DNA of 64,000 bases from Rhynchopus sp. YZ270_cl-10. Its lineage: Eukaryota; Euglenozoa; Diplonemea; Diplonemida; Diplonemidae. Shown here one piece after another: positions 20,454 through 29,822 of this stretch (within the stretch, counting starts at the first letter, position 1; the number at the start of each line of letters is the position of its first letter). The DNA is taken from positions 930,001-994,000 of the forward strand of contig OZ037861.1 of assembly GCA_964035575.1 (NCBI GenBank). The letters are read 5' to 3'. The position numbers and the translations under genes were made by a program. The notes under the pieces were generated by a model that was not told the DNA's origin, ran no database searches, and was given only the letters and a program-made list of their open reading frames with translations.

Positions 20454-21926
20454 CTACTGCAGCCTCCGCATCCAACTCCTCTCCTTCCCCCTCCTCGTGG
20501 CGTTCGTCGAGTCCAGGTACCGCAGCGTCTGCCTCTCGTCCTGGTGGCGGAGGGACTCCTTGATGTGGAGTCGGCTGGTGCCCGCCAGGTCCATCTGCTG
20601 TGCCGCCCCTCGGCGCAAGGAGTGCGTCCACCACTGGCCATCCAGCTTCGGCATCACGCGCAGAATCTGGCGCTTCAGCACGGCGTAGCGGGGTGTATCC
20701 CCCCCGAACACCAAACCCCCCTCGGTCGCCTGACGCCAAAACTCCACCGCCACCGCCGTAATCTGCCCCCTGGGCAGGAAGATGGCCGGCTGCCACTGCA
20801 GACGCGCCTTCTCCTTCGCGTGCACCTCTGCATCCACCAGATGTGCCGCGCCGCCCTGGCCGTCGACTTCCCTCCAGTCGGCCTTCACGACGTACCGTAT
20901 GTCGCTGATACGGGCACGCGTCATCCAGCAGATGGCAACCATGGCTGCAGCGGTGTTGTGCCCGCTCTGCCGCAGGAGCTTCAGGGCCGCCATGACCTCC
21001 GAGGTATGCAGGGGCGTCGCCTGTTTCGGACGGATCATCACCCCCATGCGGCTGAGGGCCTTCTTGACCCTGATGACCTTCCGGGAGATCACCCACCCCT
21101 CGTCGTCTGCTATGGCTCGGCACAGTCGGTCCATGTAGTTTCGCACTACCCCAGGTGAAGCCGTCTTGAGCGCCCGCCACGCCCACTGGATCACCAAATC
21201 CTCCACGGTCGTTGTTCCCGGCATTGTCGAACGGAACTCCTCGAAGCGAGCCAAAAGCCTGTCGCGCTCCTTCGCTGCATGGTGTCCGACCGCAAACGTA
21301 TGTGCCTCCTGCCAGGGGACCAAGTCTCGGAGCAGCCGGCCCGCCTTCTTCCCGTCTCTCTCTGCGAAGACCTGCGACTCCACCCCCCTCCGCCACACAG
21401 CCGTGCTCGGCGGCCTCAAAAAAGGCGGAGGGCAGACTCCTTCTGCGAGCAGACTCCTTCCGGCAGTCTGCTTGTTCACTATAGCGGCGCACGCTGCCGT
21501 ATTTTTCTTGTTCTTTTTCCTTTTCTTTTTCTTGTCCTTTTCCTTTTTGTGGACCTTCAGTGTTCTCGTCTCTTTTTGTTGTCCTACAGCGTTTTTCGCA
21601 GCTAGAATCTTTTTGTTGTCTTTTTTCTTCTTCTTGTGGGCTATTATTGGCATCGCCTCTTTTTGTTGTCCTACAGCGACATTCGCAGCTAGGATCTTTT
21701 TGTTGTCTATTTTCTTTGTATGGGCTATTATTGGCATCGCCTCTTTTTGTTGTCCTACAGCGTTGTTCGCAGCTAGGATCTTTTTGTTGTCTTTTTCCTT
21801 TTTGTGGGCTATTGTTATCATCGCCTCTTTTTGTTGTCCTACAGCGAGATTCGCAGCTAGGATCTTTTGCTTTTTCTTTATCTGTTTCTGGGCGCTCCTT
21901 GCAGCCGCCTCGTTTTGTTGTCCCAC
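20454..21926 (-). CDS. Tyrosine recombinase part of the retroelement
   Basis: Open frame of 490 aa. The N-terminal ~130 residues are a Lys/Ala-rich tandem repeat (units resembling KKILAANxAVGQQKEA). The C-terminal half has the phage-integrase fold signatures: a first Arg in MTRARISDIRYV, the HSLRRG box, the RHQ box and the final Tyr in QTLRYLDS. In this group the recombinase is thought to insert a circular cDNA. It precedes the RT in element order. Confidence 0.8.
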   Translation of the reverse strand: MGQQNEAAARSAQKQIKKKQKILAANLAVGQQKEAMITIAHKKEKDNKKILAANNAVGQQKEAMPIIAHTKKIDNKKILAANVAVGQQKEAMPIIAHKKKKKDNKKILAAKNAVGQQKETRTLKVHKKEKDKKKKRKKNKKNTAACAAIVNKQTAGRSLLAEGVCPPPFLRPPSTAVWRRGVESQVFAERDGKKAGRLLRDLVPWQEAHTFAVGHHAAKERDRLLARFEEFRSTMPGTTTVEDLVIQWAWRALKTASPGVVRNYMDRLCRAIADDEGWVISRKVIRVKKALSRMGVMIRPKQATPLHTSEVMAALKLLRQSGHNTAAAMVAICWMTRARISDIRYVVKADWREVDGQGGAAHLVDAEVHAKEKARLQWQPAIFLPRGQITAVAVEFWRQATEGGLVFGGDTPRYAVLKRQILRVMPKLDGQWWTHSLRRGAAQQMDLAGTSRLHIKESLRHQDERQTLRYLDSTNATRRGKERSWMRRLQ

Positions 21927-21995
21927 GGCGCTGACAGCTGCCCGGATCTTCTTCTCTTCCTCTGCGCTCCGTGGTCCACACTCCTCCCTCTCCGG

Positions 21996-22900
21996 TCAGA
22001 CCCGCCGGCCCTTTTTTCCCCCCCCTCTCTGGGGCGCCTGGGAAAAAGCGCGCGTGGGAGGGATAAACGTCTGGTTGCGAAACTGGGGGGTAGCGTATCC
22101 TGCGCCACCCCTGTGGCCCCTGCTAGGCTGGAATCTGGGACGGTCCGGTACGCGGTGCGATTCTGCGTTCTTCGCAGCCTTCAAAGCCTTCTTCAGTTTT
22201 GGGTCGAGGTCCTCCTTCCTGATTTCGTCCGTGAAAGCCGCAGCCGCCACGCCACCCCACCTAAAGCGACAACGGAGACCGACAAGCAACTCATGCAGCT
22301 TCACCAGCAGGACTTCAGCACCAGAACCGTCGAGGATCAGCTTCACCAAAGTCAGGAGACCTTCAGCCCACGCTTTCCCCTCCGGGGACTGGGGCACGTA
22401 CAATTCCTGGAGCCTGCCGACTAGCTGCACGAGCTGTACCTGCGACATTTTCAGCCAGGAAGTAGGATCGTTGACCCCCGCATCGCCAGACAGCAGGGAG
22501 CCAGGTTGCACGGTGTGAGCGGTAGCGCCGGCGGGATCCTCGGTGGACTGAGACTCACTGGTCTCACTGTCCTCCCGCTTGCGCTTCGTGCCCCTGCCCG
22601 GTTGGCCGAAGTCCACCGTCAAACGGTCTTCTTCGTTACCCTGCGGGGGGGCCAACGGAGGCAGCGGCTTCTCGCGCTTCGGCGTGAAAATCACCTGCAA
22701 TGCGGCTGCTTTGTCGGTTTCTTCGTCAGTTCTCGCGTCAGCCAACACCGCGGCTTCCTCAGAGATGTCTGTTTTGTGTGCACCTCACACTCTTTACGGC
22801 GTCCGGCGCCCTTTCCATTGCTTCCGCCACCTCCTTCGACACCCGCAGAGACCACCAATCGCGTGTCTCGAAGTCAGCCAAAAAGGCTTCCATCGTGCGG
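21996..22900 (-). other. Gag-like region of the retroelement
   Basis: Open stretches rich in charged residues, without a zinc knuckle that I can see. The region starts with an ATG next to the terminal direct repeat at 22894-22913. Identified as gag-like from position only. Confidence 0.5.
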
Positions 22901-23108
22901 GGAGGAGCTAGAGTGGGGAAAACGGAAAAAGCGAAAAATGAATTTTTTCTGCTGAAAATGGTGGTATTTTGTTTTTCCCAGCCCTCCCCGGTTCCTACCC
23001 TGCCAAAGCAGGAGGTAAAAAGAAATAGCAGCCCGACGCCCACCTTTTTTGTTTAAAGTACTCTCAAACCCCACATAACGCACTTCCAGTGCCTTACAGT
23101 GCTGCTAT

Positions 23109-23352
23109 ATGAAGTGAAGTGAAGTGAAGTGAAGTGAAGTGAAGTGAAGTGAAGTGAAGTGAAGTGAAGTGAAGTGAAGTGAAGTGAAGTGAAGTGAAGT
23201 GAAGTGAAGTGAAGTGAAGTGAAGTGAAGTGAAGTGAAGTGAAGTGAAGTGAAGTGAAGTGAAGTGAAGTGAAGTGAAGTGAAGTGAAGTGAAGTGAAGT
23301 GAAGTGAAGTGAAGTGAAGTGAAGTGAAGTGAAGTGAAGCGAAGCGAAGCGA
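23109..23352. repeat. 5-bp satellite (TGAAG)n, ~48 copies
   Basis: Uniform pentamer ending in three GAAGC variants. On the minus strand it reads as an artefactual HFTSLHFTSL repeat. Absent at the equivalent place in the second duplication unit. Confidence 0.95.
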
Positions 23353-23369
23353 ACTGCTGTTGGAAGTAC

Positions 23370-23701
23370 GTTATGAGAAGCAAAAATATGTACACTAATG
23401 AACCCTTCAAAACCCCGTAAGTTTCTTTTCTCTTGTTTCCCCTGTGCCTGTGTCAGCTGAGTCCTTTGTAGTGACACGTTTCTTTTCAGAGGAGATGGTA
23501 ACCCTGAAGATGAGAGCTCCTGGGTGCAGACGTCCACTAAACACAGGTGTGGGACACAAATCCTTGTTTTCGTCCCACATAATCCCACACCCCCTTGGTT
23601 TTGTGTCCCCACCTGTTGTTGGAGTGCTGACCATAATATGTGTGACATAGTACTAGACGCACACAGTAGCTACAACCCCCTCGACCCCTTCTCCTCCATC
23701 C
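23370..23701. repeat. Duplicated block shared with 29077-29413
   Basis: Over 95% identical by eye to the block after NTPase copy 2. It holds a 49-codon frame after TTTCTTTTCAG starting MVTLKMRAPGC. The few substitutions I can see between copies all change amino acids, so I do not accept it as coding. Marks the end of the tandem-duplication unit. Confidence 0.8.
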
Positions 23702-23730
23702 ACGTAAAAAGTACCCTTCGCACCTACTGT

Positions 23731-23821
23731 TGTATTTCAAGTCAACTTTAGCTTTTCGCCGGTTGCAACACATTTCGTTCATTTCAGGGAAGTTTACACA
23801 GAAAAATAACAAAAGATAGTG
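23731..23821 (+). repeat. Displaced 5' leader of NTPase copy 2
   Basis: Matches the leader of copy 1 (16558-16646), including CGCCGGTTGCAACACATTTC and the TTTCAGGGAAGTTTACACA acceptor region. It is cut off from its gene by the 3.05 kb element that follows; its last 7 bases (GATAGTG) are the target-site duplication. Confidence 0.85.
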
Positions 23822-26800
23822 TAGGGGAGCCTATACCGGTAATTTAGGCTCCTTTTGATTTTAAATTAAAATTTCTAAGTCTTTTTTGACCTACGACCCC
23901 GGCAATGCATTTTTTGGGACTCTGTGGACTCAAATGAGCAAAAATTTAAACAAAATGCTGCCCGTTGACTCATTTAAACGCACATTTTGTTGAAAATTGT
24001 CATTTTGCACTGGATTTGCCTTTGCCATTTTCAATTTTTTTTGGATTTTTTTCAAAAAAAAAAATTTTTTTTTTTGAGCCCAAAACACCCCCACAAGGCC
24101 AATACCACCACACAGAGGTGGTTTTTAGGTGTTTTTGAGTAAAAAAACACACTTTTTTTGGTATGATTTTTTTCATATTTTGCAGCAAAAAGTGTCCTTT
24201 TTAACCTGGGAGTGACAGGTACCTACTCAAAAAGTAAATTTCTGGTCTTTTCAGAGGATGTTCACAAGTCCCCCACTCAAAAAGTAAAATTCTGGCACTT
24301 TTCAGAGGATGTTCACAAGTCGCCTACTCAAAAAGTAAATTTCTGGTACTTTTCAGAGGATGTTCACAAGTCGCCTACTCAAAAAGTAAAATTCTGGCAC
24401 TTTTCAGAGGATGTTCACAAGTCCCCCACTCAAAAAGTAAAATTCTGGCACTTTTCAGAGGATGTTCACAAGTCCCCCACTCAAAAAGTAAAATTCTGGT
24501 ACTTTTCAGAGGATGTTCACAAGTCGCCTACTCAAAAAGTAAATTTCTGGTACTTTTCAGAGGATGTTCACAAGTCCCCCACTCAAAAAGTAAAATTCTG
24601 GCACTTTTCAGAGGATGTTCACAAGTCCCCCACTTAAATAGTAAAATTCTGGCACTTTTCAGAGGATGTTCACAAGTCCCCCACTCAAAAAGTAAAATTC
24701 TGGTACTTTTCAGAGGATGTTCACAAGTCGCCTACTCAAAAAGTAAATTTCTGGTACTTTTCAGAGGATGTTCACACGTCGCCTACTCAAAAAGTAAAAT
24801 TCTGGCACTTTTCAGAGGATGTTCACTAGTCCCCCACTCAAAAAGTAAAATTCTGGTACTTTTCAGAGGATGTTCACAAGTCCCCCACTCAAAAAGTAAA
24901 ATTCTGGTACTTTTCAGAGGATGTTCACAAGTCCCCCACTCAAAAAGTAAATTTCTGGTACTTTTCAGAGGATGTTCACACGTCGCCTACTCAAAAAGTA
25001 AAATTCTGGCACTTTTCAGAGGATGTTCACTAGTCCCCCACTCAAAAAGTAAAATTCTGGTACTTTTCAGAGGATGTTCACAAGTCCCCCACTTAAATAG
25101 TAAAATTCTGGCACTTTTCAGAGGATGTTCACAAGTCCCCCACTTAAATAGTAAAATTCTGGTACTTTTCAGAGGATGTTCACCAGTCCCCCACTTAAAT
25201 AGTAAAATTCTGGTACTTTTCAGAGGATGTTCACAAGTCCCCCACTTAAATAGTAAAATTCTGGCACTTTTCAGAGGATGTTCACAAGTCCCCCACTCAA
25301 AAAGTAAAATTCTGGTACTTTTCAGAGGATGTTCACAAGTCCCCCACTCAAAAAGTAAAATTCTGGCACTTTTCAGAGGATGTTCACAAGTCCCCCACTC
25401 AAAAAGTAAAATTCTGGTACTTTTCAGAGGATGTTCACACGTCGCCTACTCAAAAAGTAAAATTCTGGCACTTTTCACAGGATGTTCACAAGTCCCCCAC
25501 TCAAAAAGTAAAATTCTGGTACTTTTCAGAGGATGTTCACAAGTCCCCCACTTAAATAGTAAAATTCTGGCACTTTTCAGAGGATGTTCACTAGTCGCCT
25601 ACTCAAAAAGTAAAATTCTGGTACTTTTCAGAGGATGTTCACAAGTCCCCCACTTAAATAGTAAAATTCTGGCACTTTTCAGAAGATGTTCACAAGTCCC
25701 CCACTTAAATAGTAAAATTCTGGCACTTTTCAGAGGATGTTCACTAGTCCCCCACTTAAATAGTAAAATTCTGGCACTTTTCAGAGGATGTTCACAAGTC
25801 CCCCACTCAAAAAGTTAAATTCTGGTACTTTTCAGAGGATGTTCACAAGTCCCCCACTTAAATAGTAAAATTCTGGCACTTTTCAGAGGATGTTCACAAG
25901 TCCCCCACTTAAATAGTAAAATTCTGGCACTTTTCAGAGGATGTTCACAAGTCCCCCACTCAAAAAGTAAAATTCTGGCACTTTTCAGAGGATGTTCACA
26001 AGTCGCCTACTCAAAAAGTAAAATTCTGGTACTTTTCAGAGGATGTTCACAAGTCCCCCACTTAAATAGTAAAATTCTGGCACTTTTCAGAGGATGTTCA
26101 CTAGTCCCCGACTCAAAAAGTAAAATTCTGGTACTTTTCAGAGGATGTTCACAAGTCCCCCACTCAAAAAGTAAAATTCTGGCACTTTTCAGAGGATGTT
26201 CACTAGTCCCCCACTCAAAAAGTAAAATTCTGGTACTTTTCAGAGGATGTTCACTAGTCGCCTACCCAGGAAGTAAAATTTGGGTACTTTTGGGAGGATG
26301 TTCATTAGTCACCTACCCAGGAAGTAAAATTTGGGCACTTTTGGGAGGATGTTCATTAGTCACCTACCCAGGAAGTAAAATTTGGGCACTTTTGGGAGGA
26401 TGTTCATTAGTCACCTACCCAGGAAGTAAAATTTGGGCACTTTTGGGAGGATGTTCATTAGTCACCTACCCAGGAAGTAAAATTTGGGTACTTTTGGGAG
26501 GATGTTCATTAGTCACCTACCCAGGAAGTAAAATTTGGGTACTTTTGGGAGGATGTTCACTAGTCGCCTACCCAGGAAGTAAAATTTGGGTACTTTTGGG
26601 AGGATGTTCATTAGTCACCTACCCAGGAAGTAAAATTCTGGTACTATTCCTTGAGGAACTGTACGGTTTATGTGGCGCTGTAAGCCATTTTGCTCTATTT
26701 TTTGATGTTTTTGCATCTAAAGGTCGAAAAATGGCTCCAAAGTGCCTGAAACCCGGCGGAAAGTGATTTTTGGTGTGGAATACAGGGTAGTTTCACATAT

Positions 26801-26875
26801 TTTTGGGTTTTTTTGCCGAAAGGCGCCAAATTTTCCGAGCCAAATGAAGGAATAGCCGGTGCATAGGCCCCCCTA
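23822..26875. mobile_element. 3.05 kb TIR element carrying a minisatellite
   Basis: Left end TAGGGGAGCCTATACCGG and right end CCGGTGCATAGGCCCCCCTA are imperfect inverted repeats. The 7-bp duplication GATAGTG flanks the element (23815-23821 and 26876-26882). If the element and one duplication are removed, the flanks align with the uninterrupted leader-plus-ATG of NTPase copy 1. The interior is a 51-bp minisatellite between AT-rich arms; no transposase is present. A non-autonomous DNA transposon; a 7-8 bp duplication is compatible with hAT-like or similar families, not assigned further. Confidence 0.85.
24225..26640. repeat. 51-bp minisatellite, ~47 copies in two subfamilies
   Basis: Units contain AAAGTAAAATTCTGGYACTT, TTCAGAGGATGTTCACAAGT and CCCCCACT. 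Variants with CTTAAATAGT instead of CTCAAAAAGT, and GCCTA instead of CCCCA, are interspersed. From ~26258 the last ~7.5 units belong to a second subfamily (CACCTACCCAGGAAGT, TTTTGGGAGGATGTTCATTA). Since 51 is a multiple of 3, frames stay open over several units; they are not genes. No unique spacers, so not CRISPR. Confidence 0.95.
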
Positions 26876-26899
26876 GATAGTGAGAAGACATTCGTCTGC

Positions 26900-28372
26900 A
26901 TGGTCGCTACTTACTTTCAGATGTTTGCCGTGGCATTGTTGGCTGTGTGCTTCACTCGAACGCCCTTCTACCTTGATTTAATGACAGCCTGGGTTGTGGC
27001 AACTTCGTACAACCCGGATGTGCCGAGCAACTACATTGCGAGGAAGGGCGATGAGGCACTGAAGGATGCTGTGCACTCTCTCCTGGGCGTGAACACCAAG
27101 GGGAGTCTCTTTGTGACAGGCGAGGCTGGCTCGGGGAAAACCACACAAATGCAGCACATTCTGAAGCGCGAGGTCAAGGAGGGGGTCATCTGCGTTCGGG
27201 TGGATTTGGACTCCACTTCTGACGTGCGGGGCGCTATTGAAAGTGCGGTGCTGGAGCAATTTGGCGAGAAGTGCGTCATGCACAAGATGGCACCTGACGG
27301 GTTTAGCGACTTCATGCAGAGAGCCGCTTGGGTGCGGCAGTTCTTCAAGTGGCAGAAGTCACACCCACTGATCGTGTACGTGATACTGGAAAGCAAGGCT
27401 GAGACTGAGTATGATTACCAGACCTTGGAGCGTATGGGGAGGGATGCTGCTAGGTGGGCGCACGATCTATCGCACTACTACAAAGGCTCTTATTATACAA
27501 GCATTAACATTGGGAACGCTATCATCGAATTCCCGCACACAGTAATGGCTCGCCATTGCTCTAGAGTGTTCCATGTGCAAGACATGACAGAGAGCGAGTT
27601 CCTTGCCATTGGGCAGCAGGTGCTCCGCACGAAGGACCCTCAAGGCCTTGTGCTCCCGTATCTGCAGCACCACCACGACTGGTTAGGGGGGCAAACAAAG
27701 ACGCTTGCCGCGTTGGCTGACGGGGCAAGGGCGAAGAGTATGTACAGTGCTGTGCAAAGCCACAACACCCTTTGCCGATTGTAAAGACTTTGGAGTGCAA
27801 TTCTAGCAACACATTTTTCGAAGGTGGCTGTACTGTGAGGGAATGATCATCTCGATACACTTTTCTTCTTTGTGTGGTAGTTTTTCTTTTTTGGCGTATT
27901 ATTCATGTACAACGCTGCTGCTTCGGAGTGTGCACAAAACTCTTTATGCTAACAACTTTCATCACAGTTGAGACTGCCACACCTGAAACGAAGGAGGCAG
28001 TCCTGGAGGAACTGAAGGCAGGTATGTTGTCCTTTGTGCCCTCTGCCACCCTCCTGCACAGGGATTCACGACAGCTATGCCAGAGCATGCAAAAGCCTGG
28101 ACACAGATCCAGAACTGCCGCTGTTGAAAGAGATTGCAAACAACGGTGCAAAGGGATTCAAATCCGACCACCGATCATGGAACGGCGTATCCAGGTTGAT
28201 TGAACGCGGCTCGAGCTCGACAGTGGTCAGAGAATCAAGTTCCGAAATAACCAAAATCCAGCACTACCCTCACGCGCTGTACCTACACGGTGTGAAGGGA
28301 CCAAATGAGCCGAATGTGGAGCAAAAAATTAAGGAAGTGAAGGAGAAGTTTGGGCTTGTGAACTCTGCTTAA
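26900..28372 (+). CDS. P-loop NTPase, copy 2 (three exons)
   Basis: Exons 26900-27737, 27968-28021 and 28062-28372 give 400 aa, with the same GTATGT donors and a 40-bp second intron as copy 1. Start ATG 26900 is chosen because, ignoring the upstream insertion, it aligns with the ATG of copy 1. Walker A GEAGSGKT is intact. Most of the gene is nearly identical to copy 1, but two patches differ strongly. One is the first ~35 codons (MVATYFQMFAVALLAVC...). The other is a segment around 27418-27507, where copy 2 has HYYKGSYYTS and copy 1 has only SW at the corresponding place. Its leader is separated from the ATG by the 3.05 kb element, so expression may be changed; a TTACTTTCAG close to the ATG could act as a new acceptor. 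Confidence 0.75.
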
Positions 28373-28397
28373 ACTATTGGGGAACGTGTGAAAACAC

Positions 28398-28635
28398 CCC
28401 CCTTTTTTTTAGGTCCTGGGCTGGACCTTAAATTGCATCCGGGGGTCCGTTCCTCCAGAAACTCTATGTTCAATTTCATTGAAAACCGCCCTCGTTCTCT
28501 TACGGTACGGGCCAGTCATTAGGTTTCCTTTTACATCTTCTGTTGTTGGCCGCAGGGTACTTGTGCTTTCATCCGGATGGCTGGCATCGTACGTGGGTCA
28601 GTCGGAGGTGCCTGCATTAATAACTTCACTTTTTT
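28398..28635. mobile_element. ~240-bp insertion in the 3' flank of NTPase copy 2
   Basis: Absent from the matching place after copy 1 (~18178). It is flanked by CTTTTTTT on both sides, a possible target duplication. It contains CTCTTACGGTACGG (also at ~12670) and the TTTCATCCGG...GGTCAGTCGGAGGTG segment also found at 11771. Probably a SINE-like element. Confidence 0.65.
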
Positions 28636-28639
28636 TGTG

Positions 28640-29413
28640 GTCTTTTTTTGTCTTTTCTGTTTTGTTTTTTTTTTTGGGACGTGACACTTGTGACATATAG
28701 TGTGATCTGGGTGAGGAAGCGTTCCAACTTTTCAATATCTCCCCATTGTTCTATTCGCGATTTTTCCCACCCCCGTTTTTAAAATCAACAGAGTGTGTAC
28801 GTTGAGATTTTTAATCTGTATTTTGTATTTATTACAACGACAACACGACTAAGTACGACCTACCTCTGTACCGTCTGCAGTACAGAGGCTTCGGATGACA
28901 TTGAGTATTGGAAAGTGATTGCTGAGACAAAAGGGAAAAATAACTCAGATACCCAAGTTTTCGAGAAGCACGAATAGATGATAAGTATGATGATAAGGAA
29001 ATACGCACAGAAGAAGAACTAATGGGCGGTTGTTTCTCTCTGGAAGCTGTTGTGTGAGTTGTCGAGAAAGTTGGCGTTATGAGAAAAGCAAAAATATGTA
29101 CACTAATGAACCCTTCAAAACCCCGTAAGTTTCTTTTCTCTTGTTTCCCCTGTGCCTGCGTCAGCTGAGGCCTTTGTAGTGACACGTTTCTTTTCAGATG
29201 AGATGGTAACCCTGAAGATGAGAGCTCCTGGGTGCAGACGTCCACCAAGCACAGGTGTGGGACACAAATCCTTGCTTTCGTCCCACATAATCCCACACCC
29301 CCTTGGTTTTGTGTCCCCACCTGTTGTTGGAGTGCTGACCATAATATGTGTGACATAGTACTAGACGCACACAGTAGCTACAACCCCCTCGACCCCTTCT
29401 CCTCCATCCCACG
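28640..29413. repeat. 3' flank and terminal block of duplication unit 2
   Basis: 28640-29076 matches 18190-18632, and 29077-29413 matches 23370-23701. Here the two blocks are directly joined (GTTGGC then GTTATGAG), whereas in unit 1 they are 4.7 kb apart. Confidence 0.8.
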
Positions 29414-29548
29414 TAAGAAGCACCCTTCACCTACTTTTTCTGAAATTTGGGTCCCAAACACCCCGGATTTAGGCACCACACTGCCTCGTGCAGTGCTAAA
29501 GTGGCGAGAGTGATTTCGAGCTTTTACAAAAAAAAAAAAAAAAAAGAA

Positions 29549-29600
29549 ATAGTGAAGCGCAGGGTGTCTACACTAATACAATTCCAAGTTTTCAAAAAAA
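29549..29600. repeat. SINE-like dispersed repeat, copy d
   Basis: Diverged copy: ATAGTGAAGCGCAGGGTGTC, TACACTAATACAATTCCAAG, preceded by a poly-A run. Confidence 0.65.
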
Positions 29601-29770
29601 AGGAAGAAAAATAAAGCTGGATCCATCCTAACAATGTTTTGACTTTTGAAAATCCCTTTCCCCCCTCCCCCTCCCCCTCCCCCCCATGCCCAACCCTAAC
29701 AGAGTCACCCTTAAGAACTTTGAACACATCTTTTTGGGTACGAACTTTTTCTGCTCCCTCCCCTCTCCTC

Positions 29771-29814
29771 CCCTCCCCCCCTTTTTTTTTGTTACTTCCC
29801 TAAGAACACACCCC
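29771..29814 (+). promoter_or_regulatory. Predicted spliced-leader acceptor of the hydroxylase gene
   Basis: C/T tract of about 30 bases, then GTTACTTCCCTAAG ending 8 bp before the ATG. Confidence 0.45.
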
Positions 29815-29822
29815 CCCTACCC

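Larger units (their letters stand above)
18749..22913 (-). mobile_element. VIPER/DIRS-like tyrosine-recombinase retroelement
   Basis: The element lies on the minus strand; element order is gag-like region (~22.9-22.0 kb), tyrosine recombinase (~21.9-20.45 kb), then RT-RNase H (~20.4-18.76 kb). A 20-bp direct repeat, CGTGCGGGGAGGAGCTAGAG, occurs at both ends (18749-18768 and 22894-22913), consistent with direct or split terminal repeats of this group rather than LTRs. No integrase or protease is seen. Recombinase-before-RT order is that of trypanosomatid VIPER; classic DIRS1 and Ngaro place the recombinase last. It looks nearly whole: the recombinase and RT-RNase H frames are open throughout, and about one interruption is apparent in the gag-like part. 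Probably young. Confidence 0.8.

Noticed and set aside
18744-22955. Plus-strand frames of 60-450 codons across the retroelement
   Set aside because: Shadows of the minus-strand gag, recombinase and RT-RNase H regions.
23094-23648. HFTSLHFTSL repeat frame on the minus strand
   Set aside because: Translation of the TGAAG pentamer satellite running into the duplicated block.
24212-26766. Possible repetitive protein (SEDVHKSPTQKVKFW units) or CRISPR array
   Set aside because: The 51-bp period is divisible by three so frames stay open by chance; variants carry stops. There are no unique spacers and the host is eukaryotic.
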